Shown: piece by piece, positions 27,140 to 36,762 of the stretch
Numbering within the stretch: position 1 is the first letter of the stretch
Layout of the letters: every line of letters begins with the position of its first letter
DNA from: Cyanobacteria bacterium RM1_2_2
Lineage (GTDB): Bacteria > Cyanobacteriota > Cyanobacteriia > Elainellales > Elainellaceae
Direction: 5' to 3'
Assembly (NCBI GenBank): GCA_012033495.1
Contig: JAAUQT010000027.1
Location: 1-37,525 of the forward strand
DNA length: 37,525 nucleotides
The notes under the pieces: generated by a model
What the model was told of the DNA's origin: nothing
What the model saw: only the letters and a program-made list of their open reading frames with translations
Database searches by the model: none
Made by a program: the position numbers and the translations under genes

Positions 27140-27155
27140 ATCAAATTATATTGAT
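27140..27155 (-). promoter_or_regulatory. ArsR-type operator wrapped around the -10 box of the pstS-aquaporin-arsC unit
   Basis: On the minus strand it reads ATCAA-TATAAT-TTGAT. The arms are a perfect inverted repeat in the ATCAA-N6-TTGAT pattern reported for ArsR-family operators, and the six-base spacer is a consensus -10 box. Repressor binding would block polymerase. The start would be near 27138, giving a leader of about 70 nucleotides. An overlapping inverted repeat ATTGA-TTAG-TCAAT lies at 27150-27163. No good -35 is seen. Confidence 0.65.
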
Positions 27156-27326
27156 TAGTCAATTAAAGCAAGATTAGACTGTATCAGCCGAAACAAAACT
27201 TAAGGTCAGGCAAGCTTTGGCAATGCCAGAAGCAGGCACGAGAGGCAGGCGGGGGATCAGACACACCCTGATAGTTTCGCGGCATCGCTAGGCACTCTAG
27301 ATCTGGCGATCCTTAAGGGCTGATCC

Positions 27327-28549
27327 ATGAAAATTCTGATGTTGTCGTCCACTTTTCCCTATCCACCTAGCCGAGGCGGAACAGAAATTCGGACGTTTAA
27401 TTTACTCAAATATTTACAACAACGCCACGCTGTTACACTAGTGACTCAGCGGCATTCAGGCGTCACCGATGCAGAAGTAGCAGAACTGCGCTCAGAGGTG
27501 ACAGAACTCGTGATGTTTGGGCTACCAGAATCGCCAGCCACCGCGAATCCGATCAACCGAATGACAGGACAAATCAACCGTTTGGCAACTTCGATTCTGA
27601 GCACGACGCCGCCAAATGTACTGCATCGCTATTCACCAGAGATGCAAAATTGGATCACCGCTGCCGTTCAGTCTGGAACTTACGATGCCGTCACTTGTGA
27701 ACATAGCGTCAACGAAATTTATATTCAGCCTACGTTCCAGCAATCAATCAAAACCGTCGTCGATGTACATAGCTCAGTCTATGCTTGGACACGCAACCAT
27801 CTCGAAATGGGAGCTTCGCAACATCCGTGGCGTGATCGGCTCTATCTGCCGCTGCTAAGGCGTTATGAGCAGCGCTATTCGGCTAAGTTTTCCCACATTG
27901 TCGTCACGACTGAAGATGACCGTCAAGAACTCTTGCGCTTTCGTCCCCATGCCCCGATTCAAGTGATTCCGAATGGCGTAGATCTCGATCTGTTTCCTTG
28001 CCGCCAGCACGACCCCAGCAGCTATGATCTGGTGTTTGTCGGCGCAATGGATGCTTCCCATAATATCGATGCGGCTCGTTTTTTGCCCTCGAAGTCATGC
28101 CCTTACTGCGGCAACGCTACCCGGCAGCTAGCTTTCGGATTGTTGGAGCGCGTCCCACACCGGAAGTCAAGGCACTCACGGCCCAGCCCGGCGTGGTAGT
28201 CACTGGAAAAGTCGCTTCTATGGTAGATGAACTGCATAAAGCAACGGTTTGTGTTGTGCCGCTGAGAACGGGGTTTGGGATTAAAAATAAAACATTAGAA
28301 GCAATGGCCGCAGGTGTGCCTGTAGTGGGCAGCGATCGAGGCTTAGAAGGGTTGGCGGTAGATGAAGCGAACCTGCCGCTGCGAGCATTACGGGCTAATG
28401 GTGTTGAAGCCTACCTGAATGCCATCACCCGTTTGTTTGAAGATGCGGCACTGCGAAGCGATCTGAGTCAGGCAGGTCTTATTTTTGTCCAACGAGAGTA
28501 TACTTGGGAACAGGCGGGAGCAGCCTATGAGCAGGTTTTGAGCGCTTAA
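27327..28549 (+). pseudogene. Group-4-type glycosyltransferase, single-base frameshift
   Basis: GT-B fold glycosyltransferase. The N-terminal acceptor domain begins MKILMLSSTFPYPPSRGGTE; the donor domain has VVTTEDDRQELLRF, VIPNGVDLDLFP and, after the frame change, VVPLRTGFGIKNKTLEAMAAGVPVVGSDRGLEGL. The frame breaks at the TTTTTT run at 28079-28084. Adding one T gives the uninterrupted ARFFALEVMPLLRQRYPAASFRIVG and a 407-residue protein, normal for the family. The sugar and acceptor are unknown; polysaccharide or glycoconjugate synthesis is likely. As with prmA and uvrA, a homopolymer sequence error is the simplest cause. Confidence 0.88.
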
Positions 28550-28665
28550 CTCTGTTTACCTTGTGTTATCTAGTCGGTTGCCTAGTCGGTGGCTTAGTAG
28601 ATCGAAAGCAGAACTCCTAAACTCAAAACGACGCTCGATCTGAGCTTCGCTCTGAGGAGTCAGCC

Positions 28666-30954
28666 ATGCGGCAACATGATCGCGTTAAAGTGCGGGTTTG
28701 GGCAGGAGCGGTAACACCGCATCCTCGCAGTCGGGTTGCTTGGAAAACAAGGCTGCTGACGAGCGGAATGCTGGTGAGTGCAGTCGGATTTGTGGGTGGC
28801 GGCGGGTGGGTGGCGGCGCAACTCATCGTGAATCCGAGCGCCGTAGGTTGGCTAAGCCGCGTTTTGCCGATTTGGAATGAACCGCCCAACCCGCCCCAAA
28901 CCCTTGATGAAATTAGCGCCGAAGTGACACAAACCGGACGCTGGATCGACAAACCAATCAACTTCAACGCGGCTAACACGAACCAGCCACCCATCAAAGC
29001 AATGCTGCTGCCGATTGTGAGTCCTCGGCGGCACTGTGCTGAGTCCAGTCGATGCGGTGAAGTGGTTGAACTGCGGGTGTATCGGTTCAACGATGCCACC
29101 CGACTTTTTGCGCAAGGAACGCAATCAGCAAAGGGAGCAACTTATGAGCTAGTCGATCGAATTGGCGTGACGGGGCCAGAAGAACTGTCTGCCATTGCCT
29201 CCTTAACTCAGGCAGACATTACGCAAGGCACAACCCGCACCCTGCCGCTGACCAGCCTACAGACAATCGACGGCAAAGCGCCCACGGCAGATTTTTGGTT
29301 TCATCTTAGCGGCGAGTGGAAACGCGGTACGCGAGTGCTTTACGGTCAGGTGATCCGCTATGATCCGCAGCGACGACGGCTGTACTCGATGCAAAACTGG
29401 AGCAGTCCGGCGGGGCAACTGCCTTACTGGCAGCAGGTGACGGGCAGCGATGCCGCAGAACTGGTCGTCAATCAGTCTCTTGGATTAGAGCCTCAGTTTC
29501 AGATTTACCAACTCAAGCCTGCTCAGGCGGCGGCTCAACCTGCCATGCTAGAGGCCATTAACCTAACCGAAGCGGCGTTGAACGATCAGGCATATCTTCA
29601 CGGGCTGCTGCTGGCGCGTAAGGGCTTGTGGTCGCCTGCTCAATCGCTGTTGCAAACCGTCAAGCAGCGAACCGTCAAACAGCAAGGGAAATGGTCGGCG
29701 ATGGCGCAGGCACAGCTTGACTTCATTGGGCTACATGCCAACGTGACGCAAACCCAAGCTGAGCGAGATTGGGCGAGTCCAACGCAGCAAATTCTAGCTC
29801 AGTTGATTGACGGTCGGTGGTCGCAGGCGCTAAAGGCAATCCAATCGGCCCATGTCAGCGGGTATGATGTCCGTAATTTGATCAGTACCAACGTCGATCG
29901 GCTCTGGCCACGAGTCGAAGTCGCACTGCGAGTGAATGCACGACAAGCCGACTTGCAGCAGTGGGGAATGCTGGTTTTGACCGTGAAACAGAACCGCGAG
30001 CAAGCCCTAGCCTGGCTGAAACAGCAGTCTATTCCAGTTGCCGCTTCAGAACAAACGCTGGCTTTGCTAGAACCCGCCTCTATCCCTACTGCTCAGCCAG
30101 AGTTTACGGACGCTGTGCCGATGACACCCGTCTCGCTGCCTGTTCACCCGCCGATCAGCGCTTTGATTGGAACCGTCACTGAACCCACAGCGCTGGACTC
30201 AGACTGGATGCCGCTTACCGATTCGCCATTAAGTTTGCCAACCGGACAACGCTGGTATCAAATTCAAGTGATCGAGTTAGAGCACGGGCAGTCTTGGCAG
30301 CAGTCGCCTTTTGCGCAATTGGAAATGCAGTCTGGTCAGTCGTTTTGGAAGCATCTAGACCTAGGGAATTTGGCGCTGCAAATGGTGGCTTGGCAAGGAG
30401 CAACTCCAGCGCAGACCGTGACTACCTCGGTGAGCGCTATTCGGTTTCGCAATCGCCAATTATCCCTGCTTGCCGCTGCGCCTCCCTTGCCGAGCGCTCA
30501 TACGTTGGTGGCAATTACGCCAAACACCGTGCATTGGGTGCAGCCGCTCTCATCGACCACGCTCAACCGCCTAGCTCAAAATCAGCCAGCCTGGAATGCG
30601 GCACTGACGACACTTTGGCAAGATTTACAAACCTCTCAACTCGTTTCGACTGCTGCCCCCGATGCCGTCACAATTGCTGAAATGATTGGAGATTGGTCGA
30701 TTCAGACCATGGAACTCACAGGTGATCCCATTCCTGAAGTGGTGTTGACCATCGAAGCCGCCGAGGGCAGCCAGCCCCGGACAGTGATTTTCTCCGATCA
30801 AGGCAAGATCATTTACAGCGATCTCAACAGCGAAACGCAATCCATTGTCGCCATGCTAGAGCGATCCGGTATGCCAACTCCAACGCTGATTGTCAGGAAC
30901 TTGCAGGGATTGCAACTTCAACGATGGTCAAGCCAACAGCAGCGATTTGAATAG
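28666..30954 (+). CDS. Large membrane-anchored protein of unknown function
   Basis: 762 residues. A basic N-terminus is followed by one membrane segment (about 24-48, LLTSGMLVSAVGFVGGGGWVAAQLIV), so most of the protein is predicted to lie outside the cytoplasm. The rest is soluble: about 100-310 has beta-rich stretches, about 310-470 is helical with alanine- and glutamine-rich segments, and about 500-760 is beta-rich again, ending with a domain (EVVLTIEAAEGSQPRTVIFSDQGKIIYSDL). I recognise no catalytic motif. It lies 116 bases after the glycosyltransferase gene in the same direction, so a role in the cell envelope is possible but unproven. Confidence 0.8.
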   Translation: MRQHDRVKVRVWAGAVTPHPRSRVAWKTRLLTSGMLVSAVGFVGGGGWVAAQLIVNPSAVGWLSRVLPIWNEPPNPPQTLDEISAEVTQTGRWIDKPINFNAANTNQPPIKAMLLPIVSPRRHCAESSRCGEVVELRVYRFNDATRLFAQGTQSAKGATYELVDRIGVTGPEELSAIASLTQADITQGTTRTLPLTSLQTIDGKAPTADFWFHLSGEWKRGTRVLYGQVIRYDPQRRRLYSMQNWSSPAGQLPYWQQVTGSDAAELVVNQSLGLEPQFQIYQLKPAQAAAQPAMLEAINLTEAALNDQAYLHGLLLARKGLWSPAQSLLQTVKQRTVKQQGKWSAMAQAQLDFIGLHANVTQTQAERDWASPTQQILAQLIDGRWSQALKAIQSAHVSGYDVRNLISTNVDRLWPRVEVALRVNARQADLQQWGMLVLTVKQNREQALAWLKQQSIPVAASEQTLALLEPASIPTAQPEFTDAVPMTPVSLPVHPPISALIGTVTEPTALDSDWMPLTDSPLSLPTGQRWYQIQVIELEHGQSWQQSPFAQLEMQSGQSFWKHLDLGNLALQMVAWQGATPAQTVTTSVSAIRFRNRQLSLLAAAPPLPSAHTLVAITPNTVHWVQPLSSTTLNRLAQNQPAWNAALTTLWQDLQTSQLVSTAAPDAVTIAEMIGDWSIQTMELTGDPIPEVVLTIEAAEGSQPRTVIFSDQGKIIYSDLNSETQSIVAMLERSGMPTPTLIVRNLQGLQLQRWSSQQQRFE

Positions 30955-31063
30955 CTTTCACGGCTGATCCTGAGCGTAAATCCTTGCCAGTCGTACAGAT
31001 AGGCTGCTGTAATAACGATGAAGTAATAACAATAAAGTTTCGTAAAGCCATGCGTAAAGCCAG

Positions 31064-31840
31064 ATGATGCACCTAACCCCTCGGCCGCTTTGTGCCGCTG
31101 CGCTCCAATCAGTTCGCCTAATTGCCACCGACATGGACGGCACGCTAACCCAGCAAGAGAAATTTAGCCCTGCGTTGCTGCAAATCCTCACCGATCTCAA
31201 TCAGGCAGGCATTCCCGTCGTGATTGTCACCGGACGCTCAGCAGGATGGGTCAACGGATTAGCGCATTACTTACCCGTTGCAGGAGCGATCGCCGAAAAT
31301 GGTGGCTTTTACTATCCAGGCAGTTCATTCCACGCAACTCCCCTACCGCTCGTCGACATCGCCGATCTGCCTGCCCACCGTCAGCAGTTGAGCCATATGT
31401 TCGCGCAGCTACAAGCCGACTTTCCGCAAATTCGTGAGTCTGCCGATAACCTGTTTCGCCTCACCGACTGGACATTCGACGTGCAGGGATTAAGCCTCAG
31501 TGATTTGCAGCAGATGTCCGATGCGTGCCAAGCGCAGGGATGGGGCTTCACCTACAGCACCGTCCAGTGCCACATCAAGCTACGACAGCAAGAAAAAGCA
31601 AATGGGCTAAAAACTGTGATGGAACGCTACTTTCCGCAGTTCACATTCGATCAAATCGTCACCGTCGGCGATAGCCCCAACGACGCCAGCCTGTTCAACC
31701 CAGAGCAATTTCCCCTATCGGTAGGAGTCGCAAACCTGAAGCAGTACGCCACTCAAATTCCCCACCTGCCGACCTACATGACCCAAGCCGCTGAGGTTGA
31801 GGGATTTTGTGAGGTAGCGAGAGGAGTGAGGGGACTGTAG
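31064..31840 (+). CDS. HAD-superfamily hydrolase, Cof/type IIB
   Basis: 258 residues. Motif I LIATDMDGTLT carries the nucleophile and acid Asp pair; motif II VVIVTGRS supplies the Ser/Thr; a lysine in RQQEKANGLKTV is motif III; motif IV is VGDSPNDASLF. The IIB-type cap (about 90-190) is present. Family members are phosphatases for sugar phosphates, nucleotides or phosphorylated cofactors, and a mannosyl-3-phosphoglycerate phosphatase or sucrose-phosphatase-like role is also possible. The substrate is not determined. Two adjacent ATG codons occur at 31064 and 31067. Confidence 0.9.
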   Translation: MMHLTPRPLCAAALQSVRLIATDMDGTLTQQEKFSPALLQILTDLNQAGIPVVIVTGRSAGWVNGLAHYLPVAGAIAENGGFYYPGSSFHATPLPLVDIADLPAHRQQLSHMFAQLQADFPQIRESADNLFRLTDWTFDVQGLSLSDLQQMSDACQAQGWGFTYSTVQCHIKLRQQEKANGLKTVMERYFPQFTFDQIVTVGDSPNDASLFNPEQFPLSVGVANLKQYATQIPHLPTYMTQAAEVEGFCEVARGVRGL

Positions 31841-32040
31841 GAGATGGAGAGGATGGGAAAGATGGAGAGGGTGGGAAAGGAAGAGAAAATTGCTTCTAAC
31901 ACAAAAGATTCGATCCCAACTCAAAGTGCAAATCAGGCAGATTCCAGGCAGATCAACGGTTGTAATTTGTGCCAGAATCACCATGACCCAATCCAAAATC
32001 CAAAATGGTACAACACCCCATTTCCCCTATCTCCCCACTC
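31841..32040. other. Purine-rich tandem-repeat spacer between convergent genes
   Basis: Gene-free, 200 bases. AGATGGAGAGGATGGGAA and AGATGGAGAGGGTGGGAA form a near-perfect tandem duplication at about 31843-31879. Nothing else was recognised. It separates the HAD gene from the convergent lytic transglycosylase gene. Confidence 0.5.
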
Positions 32041-34347
32041 CTACTCACTTCTCGCAATCGCCGCATGTTCTGGTGACGCAATGGCAAGCTGCTGGGAAAT
32101 ATCGAGATTGTAGAGCCGCAGATAGTTCCAATAGTTGCCTAGCACCGATTCGACATAGCCGCGCGTTTCGGGATAGGGGATGTTTTCAATAAACCGATCG
32201 AGATCCTCGGTGTCGTATTTTTGAATCCACTCGGCAACTTTGGCGGGTCCGGCATTGTAGCTGGCGATGGCAAACACCGAGTTATTTTGGTATTCCCGAT
32301 GGGTGAAATCTAAGTACCAAGTGCCTAAATTCACGTTGTCTTCAGGTTCTTGCAGGTTGTAATCAGTGAGGCTAATTTGGCTAGCGACCCAATCAGCAGT
32401 TTCAGGGATCACCTGCATCAAGCCAATTGCTCCAGCAGAGGAGCCGATTTTAGGCTCGAATCGGGATTCCTGCCGGATTAGCGCCGTCACCAGCATCGGA
32501 TTTAGCTGCCGCTGTTGCGACCACTTTTCAATGGTTTCCATGAACGGAAAGGGGTAAAGCGCCTGCCAATAAGACAACTCTTGTCTCAGCGTTTTATACT
32601 GAGCTTTTTCTTCGGTCGGTTCGCGCCAAGCCAAACTCGACAGCATAAAAATTCCGTCTAAATTGTCGTTGACACCCAGCCGCAGCAAGCCGTCGGTAAA
32701 CTGCTCTGCCACCGTGGGCTTGAGGCGATTGGTGAATTCGGATTGCCAGAGGGTCCAAGCATCCTGAGTTTGCCCCAGTAGGTACAACTCCCGTAACGCC
32801 TCCGAGCCTGCCGGAAGCGCTGATTGCTGATAGATTTGAGCAACTTGAGGCTGCTTCTGTCGCACGGTTGAAAAATCGCCCACATCCCAGCCCAACAGGG
32901 AGGCAGCTCGCCAAGCGTAATATGAATCTGGGTAGCGGCTAACGGCATACTGAAAGGCTTCTCGTGACTGCGGCTGATGGTCAAGTTTGGCAGCCCATCT
33001 GCCAATCCAGAATGCAGCTTTGGGAGCCACCTCACTGTCGGAATTTTGCTCCACCACTTGCTTTGCCCACGACCATGCTCCGTTGAAATCTCCCTGCTTG
33101 TCGAGGAGTTCAGCTTGCTCCCAGCGAATTTCGGCAGCGGTTTCTGAGGCGCTGTAGTCCTTCAAAATTGTCTGACGCAGTTGCAGCGCTGAATCAGGAC
33201 TGTTGCGGTTTTGCAGGATTTTGGATTTGGCTAGCAGTGCTTCTGGTGCTTTATCAGGGAATTTCTCCACCACCTGATCGAGAAACGAAATTGCCTCTTC
33301 GGGTTTATCTGCCAGATCCGCGAGCCGCAGCAACGCCAAACCCGTTTCTTTTTCGTTCGGGAATGCCTGCACTAGCGCCCGATAGCCTTGTTCTGCGTCC
33401 TGTAGCTGCTCACCCAATTGTGCCCCTCGTGCGGCTCGATACAGGTTCAGGGCAGAAGGAGGAGCTTGGGCATAGGCGGCTCCCGCACTGCCGTAGTAGG
33501 CGTTTTCCCAATAGGCAAAGCCCAGCGTTTCCCAGTCTTCAGGCTGGAGTTGCGACGCATATTCTTTTTTAATCCGGTTGAGAACGGGCACAATGCCTTC
33601 TAAATGAATCCCATGTTTTGCCAACAGCAGCAGCAGTGGCAACTGTTTCGGGTCTTTCTCTAACCGCGTTTGGGCAATTTCCAGCGAGCGCGGATGGGAC
33701 GGAAATTCTGCCAATGCCTGATCCCAAAAGTCTGCTTCTCGTTGCCCTAACTGGTAGAGCGCCTCAGCCGCCACCGGACTTTTGGGATAGCGTTTGAGCA
33801 GCGTATTCCAGGTTTTCTTGGACTCAGACGAATCGCCCGTTGCTGCCTGCGCCTGGGCCCGTTTTGCCAAAACATGGGGAGCCAAAACCGGATAATCTTG
33901 CTCCAATCCATCCAAATAGGGCAATGCCTGACCGCCGTGGTCTTCTCGAATCTGGTCAACCGCCAGCAAATAGCGGGCCCGGCTCCGATCCAACGCAGTC
34001 GATGCATTTGCCCCTTTGGCAATCACTTCTAGCGGTTCGGTTCGTTCTGCGGACGGCAACTTGACTAACGGCAACACTGAAGAATCTGTGCCCGGATCAA
34101 GGTCAAGATTGGAAGAAACTGGGGCTGGAGGCTGGAGCCAATTGCCCACGACAGGCAGCCGACTCACTCCTTTGAAGACCACAAGCGTTAGGAGGGTTCC
34201 CAAAGCCAGCGCAAACCAAAAGCTCTGCCTGCGCCATCGGGTAGACCTACTCCAGCGATCGCGGGATGCTTTTCTGGGTAGAGTAGAACGAAGTGAACGA
34301 TCGTCTCGCTGACTCGAATTAGAACGGGAAACTTTTCTCAGAGGCAT
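32041..34347 (-). CDS. Soluble lytic murein transglycosylase (Slt70-like) with TPR region
   Basis: 768 residues. A short basic cytosolic start is followed by a membrane segment (about 45-65, FWFALALGTLLTLVVFKGV), then a long TPR-like helical region (about 110-600) that corresponds to the Slt70 superhelix. The C-terminal SLT domain has the motif LVTALIRQESRFEPKIGSSAGAIGLMQV; Glu627 is the catalytic acid. The conserved NLGTWYL and FAIASYNAGPAKV segments complete the active site. The enzyme cleaves peptidoglycan with formation of 1,6-anhydro-muramic acid, acting in the periplasm. It is divergent from the aminopeptidase gene. Confidence 0.94.
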   Translation of the reverse strand: MPLRKVSRSNSSQRDDRSLRSTLPRKASRDRWSRSTRWRRQSFWFALALGTLLTLVVFKGVSRLPVVGNWLQPPAPVSSNLDLDPGTDSSVLPLVKLPSAERTEPLEVIAKGANASTALDRSRARYLLAVDQIREDHGGQALPYLDGLEQDYPVLAPHVLAKRAQAQAATGDSSESKKTWNTLLKRYPKSPVAAEALYQLGQREADFWDQALAEFPSHPRSLEIAQTRLEKDPKQLPLLLLLAKHGIHLEGIVPVLNRIKKEYASQLQPEDWETLGFAYWENAYYGSAGAAYAQAPPSALNLYRAARGAQLGEQLQDAEQGYRALVQAFPNEKETGLALLRLADLADKPEEAISFLDQVVEKFPDKAPEALLAKSKILQNRNSPDSALQLRQTILKDYSASETAAEIRWEQAELLDKQGDFNGAWSWAKQVVEQNSDSEVAPKAAFWIGRWAAKLDHQPQSREAFQYAVSRYPDSYYAWRAASLLGWDVGDFSTVRQKQPQVAQIYQQSALPAGSEALRELYLLGQTQDAWTLWQSEFTNRLKPTVAEQFTDGLLRLGVNDNLDGIFMLSSLAWREPTEEKAQYKTLRQELSYWQALYPFPFMETIEKWSQQRQLNPMLVTALIRQESRFEPKIGSSAGAIGLMQVIPETADWVASQISLTDYNLQEPEDNVNLGTWYLDFTHREYQNNSVFAIASYNAGPAKVAEWIQKYDTEDLDRFIENIPYPETRGYVESVLGNYWNYLRLYNLDISQQLAIASPEHAAIARSE

Positions 34348-34534
34348 AGCAGTTCAGACGTTGGCATCACTGGGCACTGTTCCAGCTACGCATGATACCG
34401 TTTCTTGACGAAAACGATCTGTTCAGTTGGCTGATTTCACAAACGGATCGTCAGGTCGATTCGCGTGGTTCAACCGTCCCAAATTTTTGATTTCAAGCAA
34501 TACTGAAGAAAAGCATTTAGGTTATGTGAGTCAC

Positions 34535-35986
34535 ATGGATCTGCGAGGGATAGATACGCCACGGTTAACGTGGTCAGGCGATTGTTTGGTGGTTGGCTTG
34601 TTTGAAACGGAAACGGAGCTAACTGGCGATCTGGCAGAGCTAGATCAAAAGCTGGCAGGAACCCTATCTGAACTGATTGCTGAAGCCGAATTTAAGGGCA
34701 AAGAAGGCAGCAGTGCCGTGACGCGGGTGGGGGCAAACAGTCCAATTCGTAAAATAGCCGTGGTTGGGTTGGGGAAGCCAGAAACCCTGAAGTTAGACAG
34801 TTTGCGTCGGGCGGCAGCGGCAGCGGTGCGGTTGGGCAAAAAAGAGAAAGCCAAAACGCTTGGTCTTAGTTTGCCATCTTGGAACACCGATGCTGCTGCC
34901 ACCGCGCAGGCAGTCACCGAAGGCATTGAGCTTACCCTACATCAAGACACCCGCTTCAAGTCTGAAACCGATGATAAGGGCAGCAAGTTAGAGCAAGTTG
35001 ATCTCCTGGGTCTGGGCAACCAGGATGCTGCCATTGAACGGGCGCGACAAATCTGCTCTGGCGTAATTTTGGCCCGCGAGTTGGTGTCGGCTCCGGCCAA
35101 TATTGTCACCCCAATCACGATGGCCGAAACCGCTGAGGCCATTGCCCGCGAGTATGGCTTAGACCTCGAAATTCTGGAGCAGGCTGCCTGCGAAAAGTTG
35201 GGCATGGGGGCATTTCTGGGCGTGGCGCAGGCGTCTGAGCTACCGCCGAAGTTTATTCACCTTACCTACCGTCCGGCTTCTCCGCGCAAAAAGGTAGCGA
35301 TTGTCGGCAAAGGGCTGACGTTTGATAGCGGCGGACTCAACATCAAAGTCAGCGGCAGCGGCATCGAAATGATGAAAACCGACATGGGGGGAGCCGCCGC
35401 CACCCTGGGAGCCGCCAAAGCAATTGGACTCATGAAACCCGACGTAGAAGTGCATTTCATCAGCGCCGTTACCGAAAACATGATTAGCGGCCGGGCGATG
35501 CACCCAGGCGACATTCTCACTGCTTCAAACGGTAAAACCATCGAAGTCAACAACACCGATGCCGAAGGTCGTCTCACCCTCGCTGATGCGCTGATATTTG
35601 CCGACAAGCTGGGCGTAGACGCGATTATAGACTTAGCAACGCTGACCGGAGCCTGCATCGTTGCCTTGGGCGAAGACATCGCTGGACTCTGGACAGCCGA
35701 CGAGAACTTAGCTGGACAAATTACCGCTGCTGCCGAGCAAGCCGGCGAAAAAATCTGGCGAATGCCGATGGAAGAGAAATACTTCGACGGTTTGAAGTCA
35801 GTTGTTGCCGATATGAAAAACACCGGCCCGCGAGCCGGAGGAGCCATCACTGCCGCCCTCTTCCTAAAACAGTTTGTCAAAGAGACCCCTTGGGCGCACA
35901 TCGATGTGGCAGGTCCCGTTTGGACAGATAAGGAAAACGGCTACAACAACGCAGGCGCACAGGCTATCCGGTGCGAACGCTGGTGA
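34535..35986 (+). CDS. pepA: Leucyl aminopeptidase (M17)
   Basis: 483 residues from the ATG at 34535, matching the family N-terminus ([24 protein letters not shown]). The upstream TTG at 34427 would add 36 residues with no family similarity. The M17 domain has [27 protein letters not shown] and the signature NTDAEGRL at 340-347, which supply the two-metal site and catalytic residues. It removes N-terminal residues from peptides in the cytosol. A complete gene with all motifs. Confidence 0.95.
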   Translation: MDLRGIDTPRLTWSGDCLVVGLFETETELTGDLAELDQKLAGTLSELIAEAEFKGKEGSSAVTRVGANSPIRKIAVVGLGKPETLKLDSLRRAAAAAVRLGKKEKAKTLGLSLPSWNTDAAATAQAVTEGIELTLHQDTRFKSETDDKGSKLEQVDLLGLGNQDAAIERARQICSGVILARELVSAPANIVTPITMAETAEAIAREYGLDLEILEQAACEKLGMGAFLGVAQASELPPKFIHLTYRPASPRKKVAIVGKGLTFDSGGLNIKVSGSGIEMMKTDMGGAAATLGAAKAIGLMKPDVEVHFISAVTENMISGRAMHPGDILTASNGKTIEVNNTDAEGRLTLADALIFADKLGVDAIIDLATLTGACIVALGEDIAGLWTADENLAGQITAAAEQAGEKIWRMPMEEKYFDGLKSVVADMKNTGPRAGGAITAALFLKQFVKETPWAHIDVAGPVWTDKENGYNNAGAQAIRCERW

Positions 35987-36126
35987 ACTGGGCGTTGAGT
36001 TGAGGGAGAGATAGGGGAGGTACTGATTTGTAGTTTACTTACAGGTCAGCAAGGGCAAAACCAAAAACCTAGCTATGATTGACGCAAACTACTGCCTGTT
36101 CACCTTCCCATCCCTTCACCTCCCCC

Positions 36127-36717
36127 ATGCCCAACCGTCTACATCAGCAGATTCAATTCATTCTCGAAATCGATCGCCTCAAGCAAATTCTGCGGCAAAC
36201 CTTACTCACCGACAGTTCTCGACGGGAAAACAGCGCCGAACATTCGTGGCATTTGGCGATGATGGCGTTTGTTCTGGCAGAGTATGCGCCTAGCGGAACC
36301 GATCTGCTACAAGCGATCAAAATGCTGCTGATTCACGATATTGTCGAAATCGATGCGGGCGATGTCTCCTGTTATGACGTGCAGGGCAACCTAGACAAAG
36401 CCGAACGCGAACAGCAAGCCGCCAACCGAATTTTTGGACTGTTGCCACCCGACCAAGCTGCCGAACTGCGTGCCCTCTGGGATGAATTTGAACTGCGAAC
36501 CACCCCAACTGCCCAATTTGCCGCTGCTCTCGACCGGATTCAGCCGATTTTACACAACCGCCAAACCCAAGGGCATTCCTGGCAAATTCACAACGTTAAG
36601 CAACTGCAAGTGATGCAGCGCGTGGCTCCGGTAGAAGTGGGCGCACCGGAACTCTGGGGCTATGTGCAGCAAATCGTTGAGGAATGCATCGCAGCAGGAT
36701 ATTTAGCATCTGTGTGA
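36127..36717 (+). CDS. HD-domain 5'-deoxynucleotidase-like protein
   Basis: 196 residues from the ATG at 36127 (MPNRLHQQIQFILEIDRLK); the upstream ATG at 36079 would add 16 non-conserved residues. The HD motifs are NSAEHSWHLAMMAF and MLLIHDIVEIDAGD, with a later aspartate in AALDRIQPIL, the YfbR/HDDC2 pattern of metal-dependent 5'-deoxynucleotidases. Such enzymes dephosphorylate deoxynucleoside monophosphates. The Uma2-type gene begins about 45 bases later in the same direction. Confidence 0.87.
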   Translation: MPNRLHQQIQFILEIDRLKQILRQTLLTDSSRRENSAEHSWHLAMMAFVLAEYAPSGTDLLQAIKMLLIHDIVEIDAGDVSCYDVQGNLDKAEREQQAANRIFGLLPPDQAAELRALWDEFELRTTPTAQFAAALDRIQPILHNRQTQGHSWQIHNVKQLQVMQRVAPVEVGAPELWGYVQQIVEECIAAGYLASV

Positions 36718-36762
36718 AAATTGAGAGATACATTAAACCAACATCAAACTGAGATTTGCTTT

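Noticed and set aside
34427-34534. TTG start giving a 519-residue aminopeptidase
   Set aside because: The extra 36 residues have no family similarity; the ATG at 34535 matches the normal beginning.
35266-35901. 211-codon open frame on the minus strand
   Set aside because: It lies wholly within pepA on the opposite strand; the pepA frame has all the M17 motifs, and this frame resembles no protein.
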